In this document: piece after piece, positions 1 through 10,633 of the stretch
Layout of the letters: each line of letters starts with the position of its first letter
How positions within the stretch are numbered: position 1 is the stretch's first letter
NCBI GenBank assembly: GCA_003952965.2
Contig: CM025850.1
Location: 28,277,249 to 28,341,248 of the forward strand
DNA length: 64,000 bases
Source: Morella rubra
Lineage: Eukaryota; Streptophyta; Magnoliopsida; Fagales; Myricaceae
Reading direction: 5' to 3'
Position numbers and translations under genes: made by a program
Notes under the pieces: model-generated
The model's input: only the letters and a program-made list of their open reading frames with translations
Databases searched by the model: none
Told to the model about the DNA's origin: nothing

Positions 1-107
1 TTTCTTGTATTTGCTATTCTATTGTACTAACCACTGGCTTTACTAAGTCATTTTGACTCACCGTTGTTTGTTAAATATTTTTCAGCAGCTGTCTAAAGTA
101 TTTTTAG

Positions 108-282
108 GAGAGTTCACAAAGGCTATAAGCCCTGGATGGATTATATTGGAGTTAAATTCCGAGTTTGGGTCACCAAAGATTTATATGTGTTGGTAGAAGG
201 CCAGGGTCATCGGTGGATTACCTCGAATTCTGACGACTTTGTCAACCTATCTGACTTAAGTGACTCTGATGGTGGGAGCTAG
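108..282 (+). CDS. possible terminal exon of an unidentified gene
   Basis: An open frame runs to a TAG at 280-282 and could begin after a TTTTTAG acceptor ending at 107. A TACTAAC branch-point-like string lies at 25-31. The frame is closed by a stop at 94-96, so the nearer TTTTCAG acceptor at 85 would not give this frame. The predicted piece has an aromatic and basic start, a core reading RVWVTKDLYVLVEGQGHRW, and an Asp/Ser-rich tail (SDLSDSDGGS). I recognise no family. A second frame from about 89 is also open to about position 195, so the call is weak. It could be a host gene end or an old transposon exon. Confidence 0.3.
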
Positions 283-517
283 AGATCTCCAATTTTATGT
301 AGGCTGTTTGCTGTAGTTTTTGTTATGGAATTTTGTAGTATGTAAATTATAAGAAGTTGGTTCTCTTTAGTTATACTTCAGTATAATAAAAGGCTCTGAT
401 TGTGTTTTGCTTAGTATCATGTTGCTTTAATGATTCTCCCACTAGTTGTAACCTTAGTTTAATAGCAGCTTCCATTATTATAATACAACACCTGAGGTCT
501 TGACGGTCGAGGCTATT
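283..517 (+). other. putative 3' UTR with AATAAA signal
   Basis: AT-rich non-coding sequence following the possible terminal exon. An AATAAA polyadenylation-type signal lies at 385-390, about 100 bases after the stop. No repeat or open frame was recognised in the rest of the stretch. Confidence 0.3.
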
Positions 518-576
518 ATAGTAAATGGAGCCCAATGGTAAGTCTCATTCTAGACCCAAAAGGCTTAGTTTTAATG
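518..576 (+). repeat. fragment of element D 5' LTR, left of nested insertion
   Basis: The stretch containing GGAGCCCAATGG and AGGCTTAGTTT matches 24480-24536 inside the 3.4 kb LTR of element D. It ends exactly where the TGATGCAG terminus of chromovirus A1 begins. D's LTR resumes at about 10634 after the A1/A2 composite, with about 57 bases missing relative to the other LTR. Upstream of about 518 the similarity to the LTR is lost. Confidence 0.6.
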
Positions 577-1203
577 TGATGCAGGAGCATCCCTTGCACC
601 TCGGCATAACAACACTTGTATCTCGGGCCGAGGTGGTAACAAAGCATCTCTTGCACCCGAGCATTCTGCACCTCAGCTGGAATGCACCTTGGCTGGAACG
701 ATTTACGAAGATTTAGTCAGCGTACGATATATCGTTTGAAAGCTCTACGTCTCTAGTTTCAAACGCACTTGACCTCATATCATTTGAAGATTCCTAGAGA
801 AAGTTATGACGTTTTTACTACTGGACGTCGGGAATGGCAACAGTCAGCGAATTTCAAAGTGCATTTAATTTCTTTTGTGTTGGAATTGTCTAGACTTTAT
901 TATTCCTTTTTTTCTAGCTTGACCTTGATGTAATGAACTCTATATATGAGTGATTATCCAAAATAAAAAAAAGAACTTTTGATTCAAAGATATAATTCTT
1001 GCAAGTATATCTCTTGCTTTGGAGTTGAGTGACATCCTCCTACCAATCAAGCGAGTGGCTTGGTCGCGTCGAGTGGCATCCGCGATTAGTAGCATCGAGT
1101 GGCTTCCGCTACCCCTGGTCAAGTGGCATCCCAGGACTATCCCCTTCCCTTGGCTCAATCCTTTTCGGATTTTGCCAAGCCTTGCAGATCCCGGTCTGCA
1201 TCA
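577..1203 (+). repeat. 5' LTR of chromovirus A1
   Basis: The 627-base LTR begins TGATGCAG and ends CTGCATCA, which are 8-base inverted termini. It is followed by a primer-binding site. A TATA box (TATATATG) lies at 941-948. The U3 part has palindromic CCTCGG/CCGAGG motifs. The 3' part carries several near-repeats of a CGAGTGGCNTCC motif. It matches the LTRs of A2, B and C. Confidence 0.93.
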
Positions 1204-1206
1204 AAT

Positions 1207-1218
1207 TGGTATCAGAGC
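1207..1218 (+). other. primer-binding site of A1 (initiator tRNA-Met type)
   Basis: TGGTATCAGAGC lies three bases after the LTR end. It is complementary to the 3' end of plant initiator tRNA-Met, the usual primer for plant LTR retrotransposons. Confidence 0.92.
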
Positions 1219-1305
1219 AAGTTTTCCTACTGTGGTGATTGGGTTTCTTTTCTGTTCTTCATAATTTCGAGATTTCTATCTTCTTCGTATCTTTGGCCTT
1301 TCACA

Positions 1306-2831
1306 ATGCCTCCACGACTTCAAAGAAATACAGAGCGTGATGATGTACAAGCTGAACTTGCGGCATTAAGGGAATCAAATCAAACACTTACAAACATGGT
1401 GAATGAACTTTTTCAGCGTCTTCAAACTTCACCAACTCGAAGCCATAGGAGTGGGAAAGTGCATGCAATGTCTTCTTCGAAGATGACAATAACCGAGATG
1501 ACCATTCATCTTCTTCTAGTTCTTTCATTGAACCAAGAGTTGCTACTCAATGGTCCATGGAACGTTTGGCTCGTGCTTTAGAAAACAATGATCGAAGCAT
1601 CCAAGTTCATGTGCAAGACTTTGATGGGAAGCTTGATGCAGATGAGTACTGTGATTGGATGGCATCTTTAGAAGCTTTCTTTGAATGGAAAGATCTCTCA
1701 GATGAAAGAAAGGTGCAGTTCTTGCTACAAAGTTGAAGGGTCATGCTCTAATATGGTGGCAGCAATATCAACGTAGTAGAGATCGCAGAGGAATTCCAAA
1801 AATCAATATCTGGGCTAAGATGAAGGTGAAGCTTGATGAGAAGTTTCTGCCTTTAGACTATTCTCAAACTCTCTACCAAAAGTTCCATCAATTACATCAA
1901 CGAATGGAGCAATCTGTTGGTGATTATATGGAGCAATTTTACAAGCTTATGAGCCGTGTGAATTTGCAAGAATCCGATGATCAATTGGTGGCAAGATACG
2001 TCAGTGGGCTGAAGTATAATCTCAAGGGTGAGCTTATGATGCATTCATTTCGTTCTCTGGAGGAAGCATACCAGAAGGCATTAAAGGCGGAGGAGAAAAT
2101 GAAATGGAGTTCATACCGAAAAGGTGAAAGTTCGAAAGTGGTGAAGGAGAAAGAAAGAAAGTTGGCTCCTATACCTCAAAAGCCAGCTCAACAACAAGTA
2201 GAGTGAGTAAGGAGCATGGAAAATCAGATTCATTTTCCAATAGATGTTTCAGATGTAATGAAATTGGGCATAGATCCTATGAATGTCCAAAGAAGAAAGC
2301 TGAATTGCATTTGTTGGAAGAAGAAAGAGATGTGGATCAAGAGCCAATCTATGATGAAGAAGCTGAGGATGAGGATGTAGAATATTGTGAAGGTGATTGT
2401 GATGCAGAAAGCCTTGTAATCCAACGAGTCATGACTGTTCAAGAAGATGATAGATGGTTGAGGCATAATATTTTCAGAACCTATTGTCTTTCCCATGGAA
2501 AGAAGTGCATCTTGATGATTGACTCTGGAAGTTGTGAAAATATGGTGTCAAAGGTGATGGTAGAAAAGCTGAAACTTTCTTGTGAGCTTCATCCAAAGCC
2601 TTACAAAGTTTCTTAGTTCAAAAAGGGTGGAGAAATCATGGTGACATAAAGGAGTAAAGTAAAGTTTTCCATTGGCAAGTATGAAGATGAGATTTATTGT
2701 CATGTGTTGCCCATGGATGCTTGCCATTTGCTTCTTGGCAGACCTTGGCAATTTGATAGGAGTGCTTACCATGATGGGAGAAGAAACACTTGCACCGTTA
2801 TCCATAATGGTGGAAAGTATGTGCTGTATCC
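1306..2831 (+). pseudogene. A1 gag and protease region, broken
   Basis: The gag start ([18 protein letters not shown]) lies 102 bases after the LTR. The frame then shifts at a one-base loss near 1454 relative to B (GAGTGGG for GAGTCGGG), again near 1720, and near 2200. A CCHC zinc knuckle ([14 protein letters not shown]) is at about 2247-2288 and a retropepsin DSGS active site at about 2521. Stops at 2614-2616 (Trp to TAG) and 2647-2649 (CAA to TAA) are transitions against the B and C copies. The reading is interrupted at 2831 by the solo LTR. The encoded parts would form the capsid/nucleocapsid and the protease, but the copy cannot make them. Confidence 0.9.
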
Positions 2832-5800
2832 TGTCACGCCCCGAACGCTAGCTCATCGGGCTAATGACAGCCGCGAGCATTCCCAACAAGGAACACTCCA
2901 GCGAACGTACTAAATTCTTGCAGCGGATTTTTTTTTTTTTTTTAAAGCTAGCAATTAACGCGCATACGGAACTTGGGATCCTATTTCTAGTACTTGCATC
3001 TTGATCAATGACTTGAAGTAATTAATTACAAAACAGTCTCAAAATACCAATCGGTTAAAAATCTTAAACTTTACTAGGCCGAATAACCCATGACCACCAC
3101 ACCACGGAGGCTCATGTCGGCTTTTCCAAAAATTATATCTAGTCCTTTAATGAAACAACAAAAGGGAAGAGGGCATTCTCGTCGGTCCCTCTTCTAGATG
3201 TCCCCACCTGAAATGTTGTCTGGAATGGTACAATTTAAAACTGTGAGTCGAAAGACTCAGTAAGGGTTTATATGCAATAAATAATGCATGTCTTGCATAA
3301 ATCATGGATGCACATTGATGCTTGCATATGCATGAGACAACGTACTTGATCTTAAAAAAAAACATTTCTTGCTTGAAAATATTTCTTTCTTGACCTTTCT
3401 TTCTTGATTTGGCTACTTATCACGCTCCATTTACCCCTGAAGTCAGGGTTGTGCGTTCCTTTCGGAACTATTCCCTTTTTCCCTTGGGAACACATCATTT
3501 GGTTGAGCTAGCCCTTGTTGTGGCCCCAGGCCTGATGGCTAGACTCAACCCTTGGAGGTTCACACCTTCTTGCAAGCATCCTTCGGTGTGATTGCACATA
3601 CCTCGGGAACTACCCATCCTTCTCTCATTCGTCCTTCGGAGTGGGTGCCCCTTAGGAATCATCCATCCTTCTCGCATTCGTCCTTCGGAGTGGATGTCCT
3701 ATCTTATTGGTACGGTACCGACCGTCTTATTTAGTCCTTTAACTTGACTTGTGATAACATACTTATCATTTTTCATTTGCACAAAAAACTTATGCAAATG
3801 CTCATGTCATGTCATGCTTGATAATGCCATGCTTGATAATGAGAAATCATAACTCCTCATGCTTTCATTTGCACAAAACTTTCTTTTTCATTCAAGAAAA
3901 ACATGCAAATGCTCGTGTCATGCCATGCTTGATATGCTTATTCATAAATACTTTTCATGCTGTGTATCATTCCAGTTTTTTCGGAAAAACGTAAGTTTCT
4001 ACTTACAAATTCCACTTACCTCCGTCCACTTGAGCTTATGGTGGCACCTTGCCTACAAATGAGTCATACTAATGTCATTTAGAGGTTTACTAAGATGTTA
4101 GAGTAGTCAATCATTCAATCAACTTCAGCACATCATACAAAATCACCCACATTTCTTGACTTCCCAATGGTGATCCTACGATGTAAAGTATTATCTTAAG
4201 GTTGCTGAAGCCATAAAAATTGGATGCCAAACTGATCCTTACACTAATTTTCATAACATTCAAATTCCAGGTAATTTGGAGCTCGTTTGCCACTTGAAAG
4301 ATTTACTCGAAAATGCGAGCTGCTGAGGACGTCCAAGCGGGCAGCCCCGACGTCTCTAGCTCCAAAAATTCATAACTTCAAAAACACCGCTCCAAATTAC
4401 ATGAAATTTCTTTTAAAATATTCTTCTTTCATAGTTCAAGCTTGAAGATAAAAATCATAAACATCGAAATGTCCATGCATTGTCGAAAACACTTCATATC
4501 AGAGAAAATTCCTAGAGTAATACTGCTGCTGCCTCCAGCTCGGCCTTCCACTTTCAAAACATCACAACTTATTCATTACACCTCTAAATCACACGAAATT
4601 TACCTTAAAATGTTCTTCTTTCACAAACTTAAAATTCAAACCAACTCGTAAAATTTGGACTTAACATGATCCTTCAAAAGACATCCGAAATGGGCTGACA
4701 TTCCGGACGTGCAAGGCTGCTGGCAGCTTGACGTCCGGCCTTAAACAACGCATATCTCACTCGATAATTATCGGAATCATCCAAGGTATGGCTTAAAATC
4801 TTCCTATTTCCTAGGGCTACGATCTAGGATCCTCTCAAGATCAAGGATAAGCACAAGTACATCAGAACACACTCCAAATTCGAGTCTTGAAATCTGCAGA
4901 GGTTAAATTCCAGCAACAACAATAATCTTCTTAACCTTCCCATCCTCCAACAACCAAACCCTAATCTCTTCATGTCACCAACAATCATCCAAGGCTAATT
5001 TAACATCCCATAACAGCAACCATTCTCTCACATTCTTCCCTCTTATACAACTCCAATTCAAAGTTTACAACAAAACCAAGATTCCATCTTCATCAAGCTA
5101 AACTATTGCATTTACCCATTTCCTTTGGACTTTTATCAAACACCTAGGGTGCATTAATGATCCTCTTGCATTTTCAGATCTGAACATATATTAACACTTA
5201 GGGCTTGGTGGTTCTTGTTTAACATGCATAACCCTAACACATCAAGCCAATAAATTCGGCCATACACACACCAACCGATTTCAGCCCTCTTTCAAGCTTT
5301 TTATCAAACACTTAGGGTTCATAAATGGTTTCTCTTGAGTATGATTTCCAGATCTGGCCATCTTCCCCATGTTTTCATGTAAGAGCTATACTACCCTTAA
5401 ATACTACACTAAACACCCAAGAACACAAGGAGAAAACAACCTAAACAACTACCAACAAAACCACAACCAACCATTACAAGAAAACAAGAAGAACATGGGA
5501 GAGATGGGGTAATGATTTTCGGCCAGCAAGGATTTTACCTTGTTGTTCTCCTCTTTCTCCTTCTTCTTCTTCTCTCTCCTCTTCTTCTTCTTCTTCTTCT
5601 TTCTTCTCTTCTTCTTCTTCTCTTCTTCTTCTCTTCTCGGGTGGGTGTCTTAGGCAAGTGCAATGTGCGGTTTTTCTAGGGCAAGGGGAGTGAAAATACG
5701 CAAAAGAGGGGGGGTGGGGGTGGTTTAAACGTGAAAGGCAAGGGCTTGGGGGTGAAAAGACAAGGCTGCCCCCCCTTTCTCTTCTCTTCTTCCCTCTTTC

Positions 5801-6301
5801 ACGTGATTCTCCCCTCTTCCACCTTTCTTTCTTTTTTTTTTTTCTAGCTACCATATAAATTTCCAAATCATGCCTCATGCCATCCTATTTTACCCTAAGT
5901 CTCACACATTTTCAAGGTTAAAGCCCTAATTTAAATTCTTCCAACTTCCAATTAAATTCTTCCAAATAATATTAGGGACATATTAAATTCTTCCAATTAA
6001 ATTCTTCCAAATATTGTAACTTAGGGACATATTCCATTAATTAAAATAATTAGCCTAAATAATTAGCCTAATTAATCTCAATTACTCAAACTTTAACATT
6101 GCAAATAATATAACATTTAAACCCAAACTTAAAACTCATAAAAAACGCTAGGGGAAAATTCCACCTAGACATAACGTTAGATTAATCTCCCCATACATGC
6201 CTCTCTCAAAAATTAGAGTAATAATAATAATTAGAGCAATACAACTTAAGGAGTCAATAATTCTTAAAAATGAAAGCAATAAATAAGGTTGGGGTCTCAC
6301 A
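2832..6301 (-). mobile_element. 3.47 kb solo LTR (Tekay-like) inserted in A1
   Basis: The insertion has TG...CA ends (TGTCACGCC at left, TCTCACA at right) and a perfect 5-base target duplication TATCC at 2827-2831 and 6302-6306. It splits the A1 pol frame; without it A1 reads like B. There is no internal coding, primer site or polypurine tract, so it is a single LTR left after LTR-LTR recombination. Read on the minus strand it starts TGTGAGACCCCAACC and ends GGGGCGTGACA, like the LTR of element D (TGTAACTCCCCAACC to GGGACGTGACA), so I infer minus orientation. It is related to the solo LTR at 16856-20927. A TTC/CTT-rich tract lies at 5550-5640. Confidence 0.9.
5550..5640. repeat. TTC-rich simple-sequence tract within solo LTR
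   Basis: Impure run of CTTCTT units, purine-rich on the minus strand. It lies where D's LTR has a comparable GAGA-rich tract downstream of its TATA box (about 23600-23700). Long Lys/Glu/Arg-rich open frames over this tract are low-complexity artefacts. Confidence 0.8.
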
Positions 6302-7818
6302 TATCCTATGAAAGATGTTCCATCAAACGTGTCTTCTTCAAATCAGATCAGTTTATTATCTTATAAAGAGTTTGAAGAATCCTATAAGGGAGAAGACATT
6401 ATTTATGCTCTTGTTGCTGTGGATAGAAGTGAAGAAGTTGCAAAGGAGGTTCCGAATGAAGTTCAAGACTTGCTGGATAGATTCAAAGGCCTTGCTCTTG
6501 ATGAGCTTCCTAGTGGTTTACCACCACTTTGAAACATTCAGCACCAAATTGATTTCACTCCAGGTGCTATTCTTCCTAATTTGCCTCATTATAGAATGCC
6601 TCCTAGTGAACATGCTGAATTACAAAGACAAGTAATTGACTTGTTGAAAAAAGGGCTGATTAGGGAATCCCTTAGTCCTTGTGCGGTTCCAGCTCTTTTA
6701 ACTCCTAAGAAGGATGGAACGTGGAGAATGTGTGTTGATAGTAGAGCTATTAACAAGATTACAATCAAGTATAGGTTTCCTATTCCTAGACTTGATGATA
6801 TGCTTGATGAACTTGCTGATGCTAAAGTATTTTCTAAGATTGATTTGCGAAGTGGTTATCACCAAATCAGAATTAGAGAAGGTGATGAGTGGAAGACAGC
6901 CTTTAAAACCAAGGATGGTTTGTATGAATGGCTGGTTATGCCATTTGGATTGTCCAATGCCCCAAGTACTTTCATGAGACTTATGACTCAAGTATTGAAG
7001 ATCTTTATGGGCAAGCATGTTGTGGTGTATTTTGATGATATCTTAATTTACAGCAAGGATAGAGTTCAACATTTGGAACATCTCTCCAATGTTTTCCAAG
7101 TACTTCATGAAAATCAGCTCTATGTGAACCTTAATAAGTGCTCTTTCATGACTGATCAAGTCATATTTCTAGGCTATGTTGTGAGTGCAGATGGCATGAA
7201 GATGGATGATGAGAAATTAAAGGCTATTCTTGATTGGCCTACACCTAGATGTCTAACCGATTTGAGAAGCTTTCATGGTTTGGCTTCATTCTACAGAAGA
7301 TTTATTCAACATTTCAAGCACCATTTTGCCCCAATGATGGATGTTCTAAATAAGAAGGAATTTCAGTGGACCAATGAGGCTGAAAGCAATTTTCAAGAGT
7401 TGAAGTCCAAACTTGTTGAAGTACCAATTCTAGCATTACTGGATTTTTCTAAGCCATTTCAAGTGGAGTGTGATGCCTCAAATGTCGGCATAGGAGCTGT
7501 TCTTTTGCAAGGAGGAAAATCTGTTGCTTATTTCAGTGAGAAACTCAGTGTTGTAAAGCTGAAATATTCAACCTATGATAAGGAGTTATATGCAATGTAC
7601 AAGCTTTACGACATTGGGAACATTATCTCGTTGGTGTGGAGTTTGTTCTCTTTTCTGACCATGAAGCTTTGAGATTCTTGAAGGGACAAAAGAAGCTTAA
7701 TTCTCGTCATGCTAGCTGGGTCTCATACCTTGAGAAGTTCTCTTTTGTTCTACAACACAAAGCTGGATCATCAAACAAAGTTGCTGATGCTTTGAGTCGA
7801 CGACATAGCTTGTTGACA
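6302..7818 (+). pseudogene. A1 reverse transcriptase-RNase H region, truncated
   Basis: This continues the A1 polyprotein after the solo LTR. A CGA-to-TGA stop at 6530-6532 separates the linker from an open RT frame beginning near 6581. The RT has the [19 protein letters not shown] block, the [13 protein letters not shown] block and the catalytic YFDDILIYS box near 7029. RNase H follows ([25 protein letters not shown]), with a one-base loss near 7595 that shifts the frame. The last RNase H block (KVADALSRR) is at about 7780. The copy stops at 7818, where sequence switches to inverted A2, so integrase and chromodomain are absent. Confidence 0.9.
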
Positions 7819-9878
7819 TAGAGCTGATTTTCATGAGCAAGTTCATCAAGCATATCGTCAAGTCTAGGAATAGGAAACCTATACTTGATTGTAATCTTGT
7901 TAATAGCTCTACTATCAACACACATTCTCCATGTTCCATCCTTCTTAGGAGTTAAGAGAGCTGGAACCGCACAAGGACTAAGGGATTCCCTAATCAGCCC
8001 TTTTTTCAACAAGTCAATTACTTGTCTTTGTAATTCAGCATGTTCACTAGGAGGCATTCTATAATGAGGCAAATTAGGAAGAATAGCACCTGGAGTGAAA
8101 TCAATTTGGTGCTGAATGTTTCGAAGTGGTGGTAAACCACTAGGAAGCTCATCAAGGAGCAAGGCCTTTGAATCTGTCCAGCAAGTCTTGAACTTCATTC
8201 GGAACCTCCTTTGCAACTTCTTCACTTCTATCTGCAGCAACAAGAGCATAAATAATGTCTTCTCCCTTATAGGATTCTTCAAACTCTTTATAAGATAATA
8301 AACTGATCTGATTTGAAGAAGACACGCATGATGGAACATCTTTCATAGGGGACAGCACGTATTTCACACCATTGTGGATAACGGTGCAAGTGTTTCTTCT
8401 CCCATCATGGTAAGCACTCCTATCAAATTGCCAAGGTCTGCCAAGAAGCAAATGGCAAGCATCCATGGGCAACACATCACAATAAATCTCATCTTCATAC
8501 TTGCCAATGGAAAAATTTACTTTACTCCTTTGTGTCACCATGATTTCTCCACCCTTTTTGAACCAAGAAACTTTGTAAGGCTTTGGATGACGCTCACAAG
8601 AAAGTTTCAGCTTTTCTACCATCACCTTTGACACCATATTTTCACAACTTCCCGTGTCAATCATCAAGATGCACTTCTTTCCATGGGAAAGACAATAGGT
8701 TCTGAAAATATTATGCCTCAACCATCTATCATCTTCTTGAACAGTCATGACTCGTTGGATTATAAGGCTTTCTGCATCACAATCACGTTCACAATATTCT
8801 ACATCCTCATCATCAGCTTCTTCATCATAGATTGGCTCTTGATCCACATCTCCTTCTTCTTCCAACAAATGCAATTCAGCTTTCTTCTTTGGACATTCAT
8901 AGGATCTATGCCCAATTTCATTACATTTGAAACATCTATTGGAAAATGAATCTGATTTTCCATGCTCCTTACTCACCCTACCATGTTGTTGAGCTGGCTT
9001 TTGAGGTATAGGAGCCAACTTTTCTTTCTTTCTTCCTTCACCACCTTCGAACTTTCACCTTTTCGGTATGAACTCCATTTCATTTTCTCCTCCGCCTTTA
9101 GTGCCTTCTGGTATGCTTCCTCCAGAGAACGAAATGAATGCATCATAAGCTCACCCTTGAGATTATACTTCAGCCCACTGACGTATCTTGCCACCAATTG
9201 ATCATCGGATTCTTGCAAATTCACACGGCTCATAAGCTTGTAAAATTGCTCCGTATAATCACCAACAGATTGCTCCATTCATTGATGTAATTGATGGAAC
9301 TTTTGGTAGAGAGTTTGAGAATAGTCTAAAGGCAGAAACTTCTCATCAAGCTTCACCTTCATCTCAGCCCAAATATTGATTTTTGGAATTCCTCTGCGAT
9401 CTCTACTTCGTTGATATTGCTGCCACCATATTAGAGCATGACCCTTCAACTTTGTAGCAACGAACTGCACCTTTCTTTCATTTTTGAGATCTTTCCATTC
9501 AAATAAAGCTTCTAAAGATGCCATCCAATCACAGTACTCATCTGCATCAAGCTTCCCATCAAAGTCTTGCACATGAACTTGGATGCTTCGATCATTGTTT
9601 TCTAAAGCACGAGCCAAACGTTCCATGGACCATTGAGTAGCAACTCTTGGTTCAACGAAAGAACTAGAAGAAGATGAATGGTCATCTCGGCTATTGTCAT
9701 CTTCGAAGAAGACATTGCGTGCACTTTCCCGACTCTTATGGCTTCAAGTTGGTGAAGTTTGAAGACGCTGAAAAACTTCATTCACCATGTTTGTAAGTGT
9801 TTGATTTGATTCCCGTAATGCCGCAAGTTCAGCTTGTACATCATCACGCTCTATATTTCTTTGACGTCGTGGAGGCAT
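7819..9878 (-). pseudogene. A2 gag-protease-RT, truncated and broken
   Basis: The minus-strand gag begins at 9878 ([15 protein letters not shown]). Stops arise from CGA-to-TGA changes near 9750 and 9279, and frameshifts occur near 9030 and 8155. The CCHC knuckle ([14 protein letters not shown]) is at about 8895-8936 and the retropepsin DTGS at about 8655. RT starts normally ([18 protein letters not shown]) but a deletion of about 285 bases at 7836 joins [10 protein letters not shown] directly to HENQLYVN, removing the YFDD catalytic box. It then ends at the inverted junction with A1. It is a dead copy whose 5' LTR and flank were nevertheless used as a source for element B's 5' end. Confidence 0.88.
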
Positions 9879-9965
9879 CGTGAAAGGCCAAAGATACGAA
9901 GAAGATAGAAATCTCGAAATTCTGAAGAACAGAAAAGAAACCCAATCACCACAGCAGGAAAACTT

Positions 9966-9977
9966 GCTCTGATACCA
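9966..9977 (-). other. primer-binding site of A2
   Basis: GCTCTGATACCA on the plus strand, the complement of TGGTATCAGAGC, adjacent to the inner end of the A2 LTR. Confidence 0.9.
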
Positions 9978-9980
9978 ATT

Positions 9981-10580
9981 TGATGCAGACGGGATTTGCA
10001 AGGCTTGGCAAAATCCGAAAAGGATTGAGCCAAGGAAAGGGGATAGTCCTGGGATGTAGCGGAAGCCACTCGACGCTACTAATCGCGGATGCCACTCGAC
10101 GCGACCAAGCCACTCGCTTGATTGGTAGGAGGATGTCACTCAACTCCAAAGCAAGAGATACACTTGCAAGAATTATATCTTTGAATCAAAAGTTCCCTTA
10201 TTATTTTGGATAATCACTCATATATAGAGTTCATTACATCAAGGTCAAGCTAGAAAAAATGGAATAATAAAGTCTAGACAATTCCAACACAAAAGAAATT
10301 AAATGCACTTTGAAATTTGCTGACTGTTGCCATTCCCGACGTCCATAGTAAAAATGTCATAACTTTCTCTAGGAATTTCAAATGATATGAGGTCAAGTGT
10401 GCTGGAAACTAGAGACGTAGAGCTTTCCAACGATATATCGTACGCTGACTAACTCTAAATCGTTCGTAAATCGTTCCAGCCGAGGTGCAGATCTACCTGA
10501 GATACAAGAGATGCTTTGTTACCACCTCGGCCCGAGATACAAGTATTGTATGCCGAGGTGCAAGGGATGCTCCTACATCA
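9981..10580 (-). repeat. 5' LTR of chromovirus A2
   Basis: A 600-base LTR in minus orientation; its outer end reads CTACATCA, one change from the family terminus. It lacks a stretch of about 20 bases (one CGAGTGGC-type unit) that is present in A1, C and the 3' LTR of B. It carries CAATACTTG and CCCCTTTCC variants (read on the minus strand) that recur only in B's 5' LTR. Confidence 0.92.
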
Positions 10581-10633
10581 CATCCCAGGACTATCCCCTT
10601 CCCCTGGTTCAATCCTTTTCGGATTTTGCCAAG
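10581..10633 (+). repeat. 53-base scrap of chromovirus LTR, plus sense
   Basis: The stretch from CATCCCAGGACTATCCCC to CGGATTTTGCCAA matches the 3' part of the A/B/C LTR in plus orientation but lacks the last bases up to CTGCATCA. It is probably all that remains of the A1 3' LTR. Its inverted copy lies at about 27655-27706. Confidence 0.8.

Larger units (their letters stand above)
577..10580. mobile_element. head-to-head fused chromovirus pair A1(+)/A2(-)
   Basis: The left half (577-7818) is a plus-strand Ty3/gypsy chromovirus from its 5' LTR through RNase H. The right half (7819-10580) is a minus-strand copy of the same family from its 5' LTR to RT. The two meet at 7816-7818, sharing the three bases ACA. 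Both outer ends are 5' LTR termini (TGATGCAG at 577, CTACATCA ending at 10580), so neither half has a 3' LTR, integrase or chromodomain here. A 3.47 kb solo LTR is nested at 2832-6301. The composite interrupts the 5' LTR of element D. A 53-base plus-sense LTR scrap just beyond (10581-10633) suggests that A2 joined into the 3' LTR of A1 and that the rest of that LTR was later deleted. Confidence 0.85.

Noticed and set aside
1207-1218. TGGTATCAGAGC considered as part of a tRNA gene
   Set aside because: Only the 12-base primer complement is present next to each LTR; there is no cloverleaf.
1019-1264. Frames across the LTR/leader (also at 28133, 33333, 42395, 47677)
   Set aside because: LTR sequence read by chance in several frames; no start context and no conservation beyond nucleotide identity of the LTRs.
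5474-5878. 134-codon minus-strand frame rich in Lys, Glu and Arg
   Set aside because: It translates a TTC/CTT simple-sequence tract within a solo LTR; no domain, low complexity.
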